Both the position numbers and the translations under genes were made by a program. Below are positions 45,401-56,885 of a DNA stretch of 64,000 nucleotides, piece after piece (positions within the stretch are counted from its first letter, which is position 1; each line of letters begins with the position of its first letter). A model generated the notes under the pieces. The model was not told where the DNA came from, ran no database searches, and saw only the letters and a program-made list of their open reading frames with translations. The stretch is from Diogma glabrata. Taxonomy: Eukaryota; Arthropoda; Insecta; Diptera; Cylindrotomidae. The stretch spans positions 301,787,144-301,851,143 of the forward strand of contig OY856186.1 of the NCBI GenBank assembly GCA_963693315.1. The letters are read 5' to 3'.

Positions 45401-46105
45401 ACATAAAACATAAGTAACACAATTATACCGCATTCACAGCGACATAGCAAATTAGTAGATAGTATATTATAATTTGCATCTTAGCATATTTAATATGAGT
45501 TTAAAACGTAGATTGTAATTTGAAACGTAAGTATTTGAATCGTTTGTAATGGTAGTAAGCCTAGATATCAAATTAGTTGCAAGATTTTAAAATAAAAAGT
45601 GTTTACAGCACAGATTTAAATTACATCTACTAATGCAAAGCCGGAAAAAAATAATATATCGTATATGACAAATCGATTGTAGGTATGCTTGTTATTAGAA
45701 AGCATGCAAAAACTTTCAATAATTAGTTTCATCAAAATTAATTGTCAAGAATAGAAGTTATTAAAGTTTCAAGCCTTGTTACTAAAGTTTCAAGAGGGTT
45801 TCAGCCCTCTCTCTCTATCTGTTGTCCAACTTTTTGTCCAAAAGAATCCAACCCTACATTTTTATGTGAACCCTGATCATTTACAAAATTTCATAAAGAG
45901 GCCTTGCGTTTGTGTCACCTCGCCCACGCACCACATAATCCGACACAATCAATGAAAATAAAAAAAACAAGTGCAGGAATAGTGCGAAAGTTGAACGAAA
46001 GATATAATTTTTTTGATTCAAAATATATTTTCAAAACACATGCAGAAAAAATATTTAATTTTGTTCTAAAATAAAATAGCCCAATAGTACTTTGTATATC
46101 GAGGA
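45401..46105. other. AT-rich sequence, no feature recognised
   Basis: A small hairpin AGAGGG-TTTCAG-CCCTCT lies near 45793-45811. The 93-codon minus ORF at 45915-46196 runs through a hairpin and is not convincing. Confidence 0.45.
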
Positions 46106-46182
46106 GCACAAAGTTGATTTTTTCCGCACGCGTCGTAATTTTACAACAAATTACGACAAGTGCGGAAAAAATCAATTTGTGC
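46106..46182. repeat. hairpin with TTTTTTCCGCAC arms
   Basis: GCACAAAGTTGATTTTTTCC-GCAC (46106-46129) pairs with its inverse (46160-46182), and TCGTAATTT pairs with AAATTACGA inside. It is directly followed by GCAACGAGTTGC, another short palindrome. Such GCAC/CCGCAC foldbacks look like the tip of a transposable element. Confidence 0.8.
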
Positions 46183-46208
46183 AACGAGTTGCACACAACG
46201 TTTTTCGC

Positions 46209-46520
46209 AATTCCGAATCACAATGAAACAATTAAACAAAATTACTCTGCATCCAATTTTTATTCACTCTACATTCATATTCAGATATATGTAAACATTT
46301 CTTTTATCATCTTAGCATTGAGAAAATTTTCCATACGTTCTTATTTTTCACTTCTACAAAACAAAGCAAAAAGTTAAAACAGTGCAGAAAAATAAAACAG
46401 TGTGGTAAAAAAAATCAAAAAAAAAGTTAAACCAATGCGGAAAAATAAAATAGTGCGGAAAAATCTCACTTTTTGACAGTGTTGACAACATCGAAATACG
46501 TTGAATTGTGATTCGGAATT
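46209..46520. mobile_element. 312-bp segment bounded by 16-bp perfect inverted repeats
   Basis: AATTCCGAATCACAAT (46209-46224) and ATTGTGATTCGGAATT (46505-46520) are exact inverses. The interior repeats GTGCGGAAAAA-type words (46381-46470), related to the CCGCAC hairpin next to it. It is probably one element family together with the hairpin at 46106-46182; no ORF. Confidence 0.6.
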
Positions 46521-48814
46521 GAAAAAAAACTTATATGTAACACGTACACCTAAAAACAGTTTGTATTCTTCCACATAGTAGTCAGATTTCTCTGGCGAAA
46601 TTATTTACTGCACACGAAAAACTAAAATTACACATCAAAATATTTATAAAAAAATTTAAATCTAAACTTAAGCACACTATCTTCATTGTTAGATTTGTGT
46701 TAAAATATATTACTAAGCCTGTCTACCAATTCATACTAATTTATACTAAACTTGCTTAATCAAATTAGTCAAAATTTTATTTAGCTGCGAATTGGGTTCT
46801 AGTAGTATTAGTAATAATTTTGAATAAAACCTTAGTTTAGAGATAAAATTCTTAAATTTCTTTACAAATCTGTTAAATAAATTATATAATTAACAATATA
46901 TTTTGTCCATTTGTTACAAAAACTATTGTATATATGCATATAGTATATAACTATCGTGAGCTGCATCACTAAACGCAATTGAGTGTAGATCCAAACCTCA
47001 CTCTTGTTTGGAAAACACGTTCGCAATAGTTATGCAATATTGAATATACTATTAAACTAATGTATAATTTCATTTAAATGTATGTCCCAATCATCTATGA
47101 GCAATTAAATGATTTGTTGAATTAAAACAGATGAGCAATTTAAAGACCGCCAACGCTCCTCTAACGACAAAAAACAGAAATGATTAATCATACAAAATAA
47201 TCAATTTTTGACATTTTAACAACACGCCCACCTACAATCATAATCCTACAAAAACCATAAAATAAAACAACTTAAAAGCAAAAACGTTATAAAATTCAGT
47301 TTAAAAATGTCGTAAATAATTTTTGAATAAATATTATGATTAAATTAGTGTGATAAATAAATTTCACAAAATTACCCTAATATTATTTTTAATCTTTTGT
47401 TACTTATTCTTTTTTTAAATCTTTTTATGTGTACACATTTGATTGCAATTTAAGATGTCAAGCACCTGTCACTGTTATGTCAAAACGACAAAAGACAGAA
47501 AAACAAAATTCTTCTTTGTATGAGAAACTATGTGTATAAGTATTCTAAAAATGTATGTAAAGTAAGTATTCATATTAGACATAAAGAAAACCACAAGGAA
47601 AATGATTTAATGAAAACATTAAAAGAAATTGGATTTCTAATTTTAAAACCATTTCCGGAAATTTATTGCTCTATTACTTAGTTTGTTTATTGTCATTTGT
47701 TTTTTATAACACATAGAGTTTAAAGTGGTTCGAAATCTTTTGTTTATTGAAAATCGGTATTAGGTTTATAAAATTATAAGTATGTGAAACTACGATGTGA
47801 AACTAAGAATGGTTTGACGACATTTATATATTATATATATTAAACAAATTCAACGAATTTCGTATTAATACCTTTTAGATGAAATCAAGAATTTAATTGG
47901 CAGTAGGGTTATCTATCAACTGGGTATAATGCGACTTCCGCACAACACTATAACTACGGTCTCAAGCTCAGTATTATTTACATCCCTATCCCATGGTTAA
48001 GCATTCAAAAAATTATCAAAATATTAGCATGAGCATTGAGCACTATCAGCAAAAAATTGAAACTCCGTAAATATTCGGTCAAAAAAGACACAAAATGATT
48101 ACTTACCACCAACAAAAAATTTAAAATAATTTTAATTTCTTTCATTCCTAAAAATAACAACAAAAATCTAACAATTTTTTAAGGCTAATTACGGGGATGA
48201 AAAAATAAATATACAACAGACAAAAGATCTCATTTCTGTGTTGTTTTCAATTTTGTCGGCATTAAATAAAATGTTGTGCTTAGCATTAGAATAAGTAAGC
48301 AAGACAAAATTTTGTTTATCTTAATTGAAGAGGTCAACATTGTTTTGTTTTAATTGTTTTTGTGGGTAATACTTGTTATATGTTTTGTTAAATTTCTGTA
48401 ATTGTTTTCGTTAAAATTTAATTACTTTTGTATTTAAACGTTCTTAAAGTTGAAGAATATAAACTTTTTTTGTCTGGTCGGAAGATGGTGGGTAGACAAA
48501 TTAGATTAGGAAGATACATTTTCAAGTCTTTGGCAATTAAAAGTTTATAATTTTGCGACTTTCGAAACATGAATATCATTGTCATGAAACATTATGTTCT
48601 TATTGTTGAAGTGATTAATGATATCGTTTTCGATTCTACAAAAAATGTAAACTTTTTTGCACTTTTTTTTCAGGCCGCATTTATTCTGTTCGATTCTCGA
48701 AAAAATGTTAAACTAAAAAAAAATTGCGTTTTCTTTTCTCGATTTGGATGCAAGTTTCAAACTTTTTGAAAGCATTTATTTTGCGTAAAACGCTGTACAT
48801 ACACAGACTGAAAG
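46521..48814. other. AT-rich sequence, no feature recognised
   Basis: No gene, RNA or shared repeat was recognised in 2.3 kb. Short ORFs (for example 48569-48769) are F- and K-rich and unconvincing. Confidence 0.5.
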
Positions 48815-48895
48815 GAAAATTACGCTCTTGGTTCAATAAAAGCCTTCGGTTCACGTCGGGTTTCAATATCAACCATAGGCGTAATTTTTTTCTTT
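48815..48895 (-). repeat. dispersed repeat F, copy 2
   Basis: On the minus strand: GTTGATATTGAAACCCGACG, GGCTTTTATTGAACCAAGAG and CGTAATTTTCC, corresponding to 15358-15425. Minus and plus ORFs overlap here and neither is a gene. Confidence 0.65.
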
Positions 48896-49197
48896 CCCCC
48901 CTTGATATGTAAATAACTATTACGTTGTTAGTTTGTGGTTTGTTTAAAATATGGAGAGTGGTAGAGTTGTAGTACAAAATAATTAAAAATATACGGTAGT
49001 AAGCAAGGCAGAATAAGAATACGAATACGAAAAACAGATGTAATGAATACCTCAAAAAATCGGTTGACATAAGAAGTCGTTATCAACGTTTAAAGCAGAT
49101 TAGTTTGATAACGCTACCACATGACAGAGTACTTTCATCAAAACCTACATATAAACTTTATGCACGTCAATTTATAAGCAAAATTCTTAGTTCAATT

Positions 49198-49345
49198 TTT
49201 TTTATTAAATGTACTATGTAGTAGTGCAATTGTGCAATAAAACAGTGTAATTGCAATACGTATCACAAGTTCACAATAATACAAAATAATTCTTTTAAGA
49301 CCAAAATCCCACAGCAAAATCATTTGCGTTCTAGGGTCTTGATAG
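49198..49345 (-). mobile_element. LINE-A 3' terminal fragment, diverged, minus strand
   Basis: On the minus strand: CTAGAACGCAAATGATTTTG, CTGTGGGATTTTGGTCTTAAA, AG-AATTATTTTGT and a final TTTAATAAAAAAAA. This aligns with GAACGCCAGTTGCTGTGGGA, GGTCTTAAAAGG and the TTTATTAAAAAA tail of the 7.5-kb copy. It is the oldest of the four copies by divergence, and its interior contains extra sequence. Confidence 0.65.
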
Positions 49346-49920
49346 CTGCAATTTTTTCTTATTTGATTTATTTTTTTAAAAATGGGTAGCGAACCTTTTT
49401 CTGTATGCGTGCTTAGAAATACAATCTATTTTTATAAAATTACTGACGTGCAAGCTGTTGGTAAAATTAAACAAATACAATTGTTACAAAACGCCATCTG
49501 GAAAAATAAAACTCCACATAAAAAAATTCAAAAAAATTTAAACAAAAACACTAATCCAATTTTTGCAAATGGCAATGTTCATTGTTTATTGCAAATGGCG
49601 TGAATCAGTAGGGCTATGATTACGGAGGTTTTGGTATAATTCATAGCAACGAGTTTACCTAAATGTTGATCAAAATTTGGTTTTTAATATGTTCTATGTG
49701 TATATTATTATGTTTTTATTGTATAGAGACAAATTTGTATTTTGTTGTATATGTTTTAAATCCTAACTTGCAAGATTTTCCCATTTGTTGTTTATGAAGA
49801 TTTTTTTTAGAGAGGAATTAGAATGTGTGTTCAGGTATTTAGTTTTTTTTCCGAAAGAAATTTGTATTTTGTTGTATATGTTTTAAATCGTAATACATAA
49901 AAATTAAATTTATTGCGTAG
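49346..49920. other. AT-rich sequence with a 32-bp direct repeat
   Basis: A perfect 32-bp direct repeat beginning AAATTTGTATTTTGTTGTAT lies at 49731-49762 and 49858-49889 (127-bp period). The 73-codon ORF at 49382-49603 has no recognisable domain. Confidence 0.6.
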
Positions 49921-50573
49921 CTACTGGAGGGGGGGGGGATCCCGTGGGCTTTGCTCTTCCCTCTCCCTTTGCACGCCAACGCACTTTTAATCTTTTCATT
50001 CAACTTTAATACAGCTACTTTCCATCACAATCCAACCTCCTCTAATCTATTATGCATGCACCTTCTGCTTAATTAATTTTACAAAAACACATGGATTAAA
50101 CATTCATAGAGATCCTATCATCCATATGTATTTGTAAAATTAGTTAAGCAGAAGGTGCATGCGTAATAGATTAATAGAGATTGTATTGTGATGGATAGTA
50201 GCTCCTATCATAGTTTTTTATATACCATGATAGTAGTAGTTCTATATACCTTAGTAGTATATAGTACTACTGGTACTGTATGGTATATAGTACTACTGTT
50301 AGGAGTACTATATACCATGGTACTATACAGTATATACTATATAATATACTACCATAGTACTATATACCATAGTACTATATACCATGGAGATAGGCATGTT
50401 TAATCCATGTGTTTTTGTAAATTAGTTAAGCAGAAGGTGCATGCATAATAGATTAGAAGAGATTGGAATGTGATGGAAAGTAGATGTATCAAAGTTGGAT
50501 GAAAAGATTAAGAGTGGCGTTGGCGTGCGAAGGGAGGGGGTGGGGGAGCGAAGCCCGCGGGATTCACTCTAGT
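49921..50573. mobile_element. three-armed foldback element
   Basis: The left arm (49921-50110) is the inverse of the right arm (50392-50573). A third partial arm (50126-50200) has the right arm's orientation. Landmarks in the arms are GCACGCCAACGC, CTACTTTCCATCACAAT, ATGCATGCACCTTCTGCTTA and CATGGATTAAACAT. The outer ends are GC-rich: G run with ATCCCGTGGGCTTTGCTC on the left, GAGCGAAGCCCGCGGGATTC on the right. The loop (50205-50390) is built from TACTATATACCAT and TAGTAGTA words and contains AGTACTATATACCAT twice in tandem (50356-50385). The right end, CTAG followed by T, is compatible with a Helitron-type terminus, but the left end is not. The 71-codon ORF in the loop is not a gene. Confidence 0.8.
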
Positions 50574-50581
50574 ATATAATA

Positions 50582-51471
50582 AAAAAAGTCAGGCAAGTGC
50601 GAATATAATTCACTTGCAGAGGATTCCATGTTTATAATATTTGAGAAAACAACAGTTTTTGTTTGAATAGTTTCACTTTGGGTTGCATTTTACCCAAAGC
50701 TATTTATGGTGGCTAAAGAAAGCTTCAATAACGCCAGCTTATAAATTATTTATATTGGAAAATATATTACCAATTGTTGTAGCCTCAACTGTTGTTGGTT
50801 CATGAATTTTTCTTTATGAATTTTTTTTTTTAAAATAGTTTGAGAGCCAGTTTTGAGGATTTTATTGAAACCAACGGAAAAATGCGGAGGAAAAAGTGTC
50901 ATCAAATTATAGCCAACGAGTGCATTGTTAACACAGTCGACTGATTTGTCTACTGAAAATTGGCAAACTTTAAAATGCAATTATCTCAAAACTACAATTT
51001 TGCACATTCGTGACTCTGGCATAACAGTGACGATATGTTATCGCATAATTTTTCAACTTAACGCATTTTGCCTGAAGTTCAGTTCATCTGACTTGTTAAA
51101 CTGTTTTGACCTAATCTGATCTTGTTTGTTCATTTCTATACTTCGTTTGACTCAATATTTTACTATAATATACATTTCCTACAACGTAGCAAAATTTATC
51201 CTATTCTACGATTATGTTACGTGAGTAGTCCTTCACAAAAACTCAATTTTAGAATTTTAATCAAATGAATCAAAACGGTGTTTTCGAAAACTACAAAAAA
51301 ATTGTTTTCAGTAGGCGTGGGCAAACAGATTTAATAATTGTAGAAAATTTAAACTTGATAGCGCTTATAGTTTGTGAGTAAATCGAATATGTAGAAATTC
51401 GGACGGACACCGAAGTCTCACCAATAGGATACCGTTTTTACTTTTTTAAAGTACGGAACCCTAAAAACATT
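50582..51471 (+). repeat. dispersed repeat D, longest copy
   Basis: The proposed left end GTCAGGCAAGTGCGAATATA has the internal pairing AAGTGCGAATATAATTCACTT. The proposed right end is GGACGGACACCGAAG, ACCGTTTTTACTTTTT and AAAGTACGGAACCCTAAAAA. Paired ends of this wording are widespread in insect repeats. The interior matches 4035-4262, and 40385-40445 matches the left end. ORFs of 64-76 codons on both strands are not convincing as genes. Transposition mechanism is unknown. Confidence 0.6.
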
Positions 51472-52389
51472 ATTTTAAAATTGGGGATTTATTCCGATTT
51501 ATTTATCCGATTTATTCCAACAATACCTTTGAATTGAAAAAATTTAAATTATTTCCTTAGTTACTTGAGTGTTTAATTGCTCACAAAAATCACGAATTAT
51601 TTTAAAATATTTAATTTAAAAACCAAAAAGATAAATGTTTTATCAGATCTGTCAAAAAACCCAGAGAGAAAATATTTTATATAGCACAGTTTATTATATC
51701 GGAGAAAAAAATTATCCAATATATCTGATACAGATTTTATTCTATGCGGTCTGATCTTTCCGATATAGAAAAGAAACACTTCCAGCGACGGCTAGATCCT
51801 TTGTTTACAGTTCATGTTCATTTGCCTAAATTCTCTCAAAAAACGGTTGTCTCAGTTTCTTATCGGGCGTGTATAGGAGTGTTGTATGTTTGAGCTAAGC
51901 AATGCACTAACGAGCATATATAACTTAATTTCATTTATATATACAAGTACATTGAATTATATACCTTATTAAGTATACAGTTATTTTATGATTTAATAGA
52001 ATTAAATTAATATTTAATTATTAGACTACGAGCATTCAAAGAGTTAAGTGAATTATTAAATGAAGTTATTTCTAATAAATATAATAGTTTTTTATAAAGT
52101 TACAAAACATAACAAGGATTGCTGATTCCATGTTTTTCTTTCTCTGAGTACAAAACACTGCACCAGCAAATTTTCAACTGCTAGAAAATTTTCATACGTG
52201 CCACCTCTGACATGCGTTCGCTAGGTTCACCACCCCCGACATACGCCAATATTTCATGATAGGATATAGAAATATAAATAAAATAAAAATGGGTACGCAG
52301 AATTTTTTTCAAAAAAATATGTACGAACAAAAGGAAAATTGGGTGTCAATAATCCTGTACACATATAGAGTTATACAAAGGCTAATTTC
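51472..52389. other. AT-rich sequence, no feature recognised
   Basis: Nothing coding was seen. 52160-52250 is slightly GC-richer (CCACCTCTGACATGCGTTCG, CCACCCCCGACATACG, two related units). Confidence 0.4.
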
Positions 52390-52590
52390 TTCGAGCAAGC
52401 AAAACGCATCATTATCAAGGAATATTACATAACTAAAATTGAGGGTTCTAACGTTTACTAAACACAATTGATCCACCACCACCCCTTAACTAGTTATATC
52501 TCACTGCTATTACCAGTGATATGTAATAACTCACGTTAAATCGTATGTCAATAGCGGGACTTGAGTTTGTGGAGTTGTCACACCCGTAGT
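52390..52590 (+). repeat. dispersed repeat C, copy 3 of 3
   Basis: TTCTTCGAGCAAGCAAAACG, CATCATTATCAAGGAATATT, ATATCTCACTGCTATTACCA, GTGATATGTAATAACTCACG, TTAAATCGTATGTCAATAGC and GAGTTGTCACACCC occur in order. This is the clearest copy; the others are at 330-465 and 37546-37800. Confidence 0.65.
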
Positions 52591-53889
52591 TCAAAAGTAA
52601 AAAATTATTACAGTTCAACCACATGCAATATATCCATGCGGGTATTATTTTAAGCATTGCGTTATTTTAAACAATCTTAAGGATCGGTTTATTCAATGTT
52701 CCGTACCGATTTGCGAAAAAATATTAAATTTTCTAGCAATAAGTTCGACCACGTATATAACAGTACAATCCTTCACAATCTGTCAGCGTCATCTCGTAAC
52801 TTACCGCAACATGTTTTGACGCAAAATATTTATTATTACAAAAAACACAAAAACTGTATAAACATTTTTATAAAATTAAATTCAACAATACCATATTTCT
52901 CACCAACCAAAAAACCATAAAAACTACCTCCAAAAACAATCGAACTACTGTTACATTTCCAAAGTTTCTAACACTTGTTATTTCCTAAACAAACAAAAAT
53001 ATCAAAAAACAGAAAACTAAAAATAAACTTTTTCATTCGATAAAAGCTAAAGTTTATCGTCAAAATATGTCGTTGTTGTTTTGGTCGGAAATATGTATTT
53101 CATTTTTCAAGCTTTTCATTTGTGAATTTTGTTTTTCATTTTATAATATTCACACATGGCCAAAAAAAAATTTGTCAAATTAAAATAGATATTGAATGAA
53201 CCGATGTGCAAGAGTTTGATCAATAGTTTTAAAAAAAATTTTTTTGGTCTGACATACATAATGTTTGATAATAATAGAAAATGAAATAGAAGAAAATTTA
53301 GGTTACAGCGTGAAATGTTAATCTATCAATTTCTCGAAAAACCGTCAATTTGATTTTCTAAACTGTCCTTGATATATCTTTACGTGATAGCTACAAACTT
53401 GTATCATGATTGCATAGAAAATGTATTTATGTGGTTTCTGCACATTTTTTTTTGCCTTAACCTATAGGCTTTATATTGTTACAAATCGTTCTTGCTCGAT
53501 CACTAAACTTTATGATTAGTTATGATTAGTTATGATTTTATTGTTATAAGAAATAAAATAAAATATGAAGAGGCTGAAATCTCAAGGCTCTGAGATATCA
53601 AGACTTCGGTCTAGGTTAAGGATTTTGATATAGTTTTCGGCAAAAAACTTTTATGAGGACATTGTTTTTAGTTTTAGTCAGCGATGCATATTAAACATAA
53701 AACTCTTTGTTAAAGTAGAATGTATTTCTTTATCTCTGTTTAGAAATTTATAACAAAAACTAACACGAAACATCAATACGTTGCCTGAAAATTATAACAG
53801 ATCATAAAGTAACATAATTTAGTGAAAAGATGATACAATCAGCAAACTATTTAAAAACCTCTCCATTTAGCGTTTCGGGAAAATATTAA
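52591..53889. other. AT-rich sequence, no feature recognised
   Basis: A 74-codon plus-strand ORF at 52696-52920 has no recognised domain. TATGATTAGT is repeated in tandem near 53511-53535. No gene is called. Confidence 0.45.
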
Positions 53890-55164
53890 AAAATTACAAA
53901 TTCATATTTCTTTCAAAGTTCCAAAAATATTGTAGACATTAAAAAAGATCAAAAATTCAAACTTTTTTCAAAATTCTAAAAATATTCCGAAAATTCTTAC
54001 AAAATCAAAAGTTGAAATTTTTTCTAAATTCCAAAAATATTACAAAAATTACAAGAAAATCAAATATTTAAACTTTTCTAAATTCTAATAATATTCCAAA
54101 AATTCTTAAAAATTAAAACTTTTTCCAAAATTCTAAAAAATTTGCAAAAATTATAAAGGAACAATATCAAAAAATGAAACTTTTTTCAAAATTCGAAAAA
54201 TTATAATAAAATCAAAAATTTAAAATTTTTCAACATTCTAAAAGTATTCCAAAAATTCTTACAAAATCAAAAAAAAAAACTTTTTTCAAAATTCCAAAAA
54301 TATTTCAAAAACTATAACAAATTCAAAAATTTACATGTCCAATTTCATTTTCAATTACATTTACGTCATACAAACAGCTAATTTTTTTTTCCAAAAAATT
54401 GGTTAAGAAATAAATGAAATCATTTTTTTGGCAAACTTGACAATATTTTTTTGATAAACTTATAATGCAATAAAATTCTCAATAATAATAATTTCATGTT
54501 CATTACATTTCATTTCATACAAATTACTAATTTTATTCTTTTCCAATAAAATAAATAAAAATCATTCTTTTGACACACTTGACATTATTTTTTTGACAAA
54601 CTTATAATGCCATAATTCTCTGTAATAATAAAACAAATTTCATGTCATACAAATAATTTTATCTTATTTTATTTTTTTTTTCCAAAAATTGGGTAAAATA
54701 ATAAATAAAAATCTTTCTTTTGACACACTTGAAAAACAATTTTTGACAAACTTCTAATGCAATAATCTTGTCTCACATACCAATCCCGACCATCAAGATT
54801 TCTAAATATTCTTTGTTCCAACTCATTATCACTTAAAATGAACGTTGTTAAGCAAAAAATATGCATTTCCTTGTTTTGCCACACTTGACGATTTTTTTGA
54901 CACACTTCCGGTACAGTTATCGTACTCATCGTCATTTTGGCTGTTATCATTTAGTGTGCCTATTTTTAGAAACAAAAATTTTTAAAATCCCTTCAGCGGT
55001 TTTCTAGACTTCGTCGGTTGTGACGGTCGGCAGACAGGCATACATTTTTTTTTTTGCTTTTTTGGAATAGTTATGACCTAAAACGTCGCGAAAGGCCAAA
55101 AAAGGGTGGTAAGAATTTCACTTTTGGCTCATCAATGTAATACTTAGGTCTTTCAGACCGAAGT
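53890..55164 (+). repeat. minisatellite-plus-hairpin repeat J, copy 3, longest
   Basis: The degenerate minisatellite (53890-54330) is followed by CATGTCCAATTTCATTTTCA, about three TTTTGACACACTTGAC/AACTTATAATGC units (54380-54770), the conserved block (CTCACATACCAATCCCGACC, TTCCGGTACAGTTATCG, CAGCGGTTTTCTAGACTTCG, GACGGTCGGCAGACAGGC, CCTAAAACGTCGCGAAAGGCC) and the terminal hairpin GGTCT-TTC-AGACC (55142-55164). The 93-codon minus ORF at 54669-54950 is inside the repeat and not a gene. Confidence 0.8.
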
Positions 55165-55344
55165 AATTACTGTCATGTTTTTGTTTACCTGTGGTTAACA
55201 TTTTTCCTCAATTTATGGAATATTTCTTGACAGTGCTGCTCTATTACGGTTTCGGTGATACTCTTCATGACTTCTTCATGACTTTTCATAGTTTTTCACA
55301 ATCGAAATAAATTCAATTAAAATCATTTAAATTTATAAAATTCA
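55165..55344. other. AT-rich spacer, no feature recognised
   Basis: Nothing was recognised between repeat J and the long-TIR element. Confidence 0.4.
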
Positions 55345-55905
55345 AATTAGCAGTAACCAGGCTCTCGTCTCTTTCATGATTAACTTATGTTTTATACTTT
55401 GTGAGCCGCCTGTCCTTGACTAGTTCGGCAGCTTCTTTATCAGTCATTTTCCCTCGTTTCGACCGCTTTTTCGCTTTGCAAACTCCGAACATGGCGATTG
55501 TCCGGGATCTTTTAAATTTACTACCACAATTTTGTTTTGTATTAAGGAGGGGGTGAATGTGGGGGGGGGGGATGAATGGGAGGGAGGGGGGGGGGGGGTA
55601 GGTGTGACAATTGGTTTAAGAAAACTTGGGCAACCTTGTCCGAATTAAATTGGTCTACTATTGTCGAGTCCAACAACCCAAACATGTCAAAATGTCAACT
55701 GTCAAACTCGACAATAGCAGACAAATTTTTGTGGTAGCAAATATACAAGACTCGAGAAATCGCCATGTTTTGCAGTTTTCTGAGCGAAAAAGTGGTCGAA
55801 TCGAAGAAAACGGCTGCAGATAAAAAAGTTGTAAAGGACAGGCGCCTCACAAAGTATAAAATATGTGATAATCGTCAAATAAAAGGGGTGAGAACCAGCA
55901 GTTGT
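55345..55905. mobile_element. 561-bp element with ~190-bp TIRs and a poly-G loop
   Basis: The left arm (55345-55540) and right arm (55715-55905) are diverged inverted repeats. Shared words are CTGGTT/CAGG-CTC, TTTTATACTTTGTGAG-CGCC, TGTCCTT, TTCGACC-CTTTTTCGCT, AACATGGCGATT, and TTACTACCACAA/TTGCTACCACAAA. The centre contains a second inverted pair (CTACTATTGTCGAGT and ACTCGACAATAGCAG, about 55663 and 55707) and a G tract. The 65-codon ORF at 55626-55823 follows the arm and is not a gene. A non-autonomous foldback transposon is inferred. Confidence 0.75.
55547..55602 (+). repeat. poly-G tract in the element's loop
   Basis: Runs of 5, 11-12, 3, 3 and 13-14 G residues are separated by TGAATGT, ATGAAT and single A bases. 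Four or more G runs this close could form a G-quadruplex on the plus strand. Run lengths in an assembly may be imprecise. Confidence 0.9.
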
Positions 55906-56168
55906 TTTTAATATAGTTTTTCAAAATATCATTTCAAAACAATCTCTGCTTACATCAGAATTATATTGTTTTTCCTTTACAAAATTTATCTCTTTTAAAT
56001 ATTTTTCCTAAGTAGTTCTTCTAAATCTTGTAATTTCAATGTTGAAACACGACAAACAAACAACAAGACAACAAAAATTAAAAAGTTTAAACAAGACAAC
56101 AAAACTTAAAATATTTATTTTCGAATCAGTATAAACATGAAAAATCGCCTGGGCGTATAATAGTACAT
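55906..56168. other. AT-rich sequence, no feature recognised
   Basis: Only a local ACAAGACAACAAAA duplication (56064-56106) was noticed. Confidence 0.4.
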
Positions 56169-56276
56169 TATGATGCTAGGACGTAAAGCTAAAGATTTTG
56201 GACGTACGTGGAGTTTGCAAATCGAGGCGCTAGCCGAGATTTGCACCCACATTAAGTCCAAAATAGCTGCATCATA
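56169..56276. repeat. 108-bp imperfect palindrome around GGCGCTAGCC
   Basis: TATGATGC...GCATCATA form the outer ends. ATTTTGGAC and GTCCAAAAT, then TTTGCAAATC and GATTTGCA, pair further in. The centre GGCGCTAGCC is itself almost a palindrome. It is GC-richer than its surroundings and lies just before the assembly gap. A short foldback element is inferred. Confidence 0.75.
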
Positions 56277-56300
56277 TTTTTTTTTTATTCGCCGCAAGCA

Positions 56301-56500
56301 NNNNNNNNNNNNNNNNNNNNNNNNNNNNNNNNNNNNNNNNNNNNNNNNNNNNNNNNNNNNNNNNNNNNNNNNNNNNNNNNNNNNNNNNNNNNNNNNNNNN
56401 NNNNNNNNNNNNNNNNNNNNNNNNNNNNNNNNNNNNNNNNNNNNNNNNNNNNNNNNNNNNNNNNNNNNNNNNNNNNNNNNNNNNNNNNNNNNNNNNNNNN
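56301..56500. other. assembly gap, 200 N
   Basis: Exactly 200 N. The 19 bases on the left (TTTTTATTCGCCGCAAGCA) are repeated immediately on the right (TTTTTATTCGCCGCAAGCA). Long translated frames through the gap are meaningless. Confidence 0.99.
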
Positions 56501-56619
56501 TTTTTATTCGCCGCAAGCAAAATATTTTTTAAATGTTTATTCTCGATTAAAATTATAAATTTGCATAAATTTTGAAATAAAAATATGTGGAACAAGCTAC
56601 CTTTGAGAAATTATTTGTT

Positions 56620-56885
56620 ATTTTTTCCAAACCAATTGTATTACTATGACAACAAATGATAACAATTATTTTAATTGGAGTATAAAATTTTGAATTTGAG
56701 GGTTGCTTTGATGAAAATTTCTATTTTTTTATAGAATTTAAACAAATACAAATGTTTTTTACTTTTTGGACGAAGCTATGACAACAAAATAAATGGTTAA
56801 AAAGTGACACTTTAAGGCCGCAAATCACAGTAACAAAGTAACACTTTGTAATATATTGGCGAATAAAAAAATATTTGTTTTCGAA
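56620..56885 (-). repeat. repeat G-related segment, inverse partner of 44985-45240
   Basis: On the minus strand: TATTCGCCAATATATTAC, TTACTGTGATTTGCGGCC, TCACTTTTTAACCATTTATT, TTGTTGTCATAGCTTCGTCC, AACATTTGTATTTGTTTAAA, ATCATTTGTTGTCATAGTAA. It gives an uninterrupted version of the sequence that LINE-B splits at 15957/20546. The minus ORF at 56721-57005 is in the repeat. Confidence 0.7.

Noticed and set aside
45262..45600. LINE-B family membership of the minus-strand (AAATA)n tail
   Set aside because: The sequence before the tail does not match the LINE-B 3' UTR or its AAGGC-TACG-GCCTT hairpin; kept only as a weak, separate LINE 3' end.
49921..50573. Helitron call for the three-armed foldback
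   Set aside because: The right end has CTAG before T, but the left end is just its inverted repeat and no 5' TC end or typical 3' hairpin spacing was seen.
56115..56595. Open frames of 107-133 codons across 56.1-56.6 kb
   Set aside because: They run through 200 N and carry no real coding sequence.
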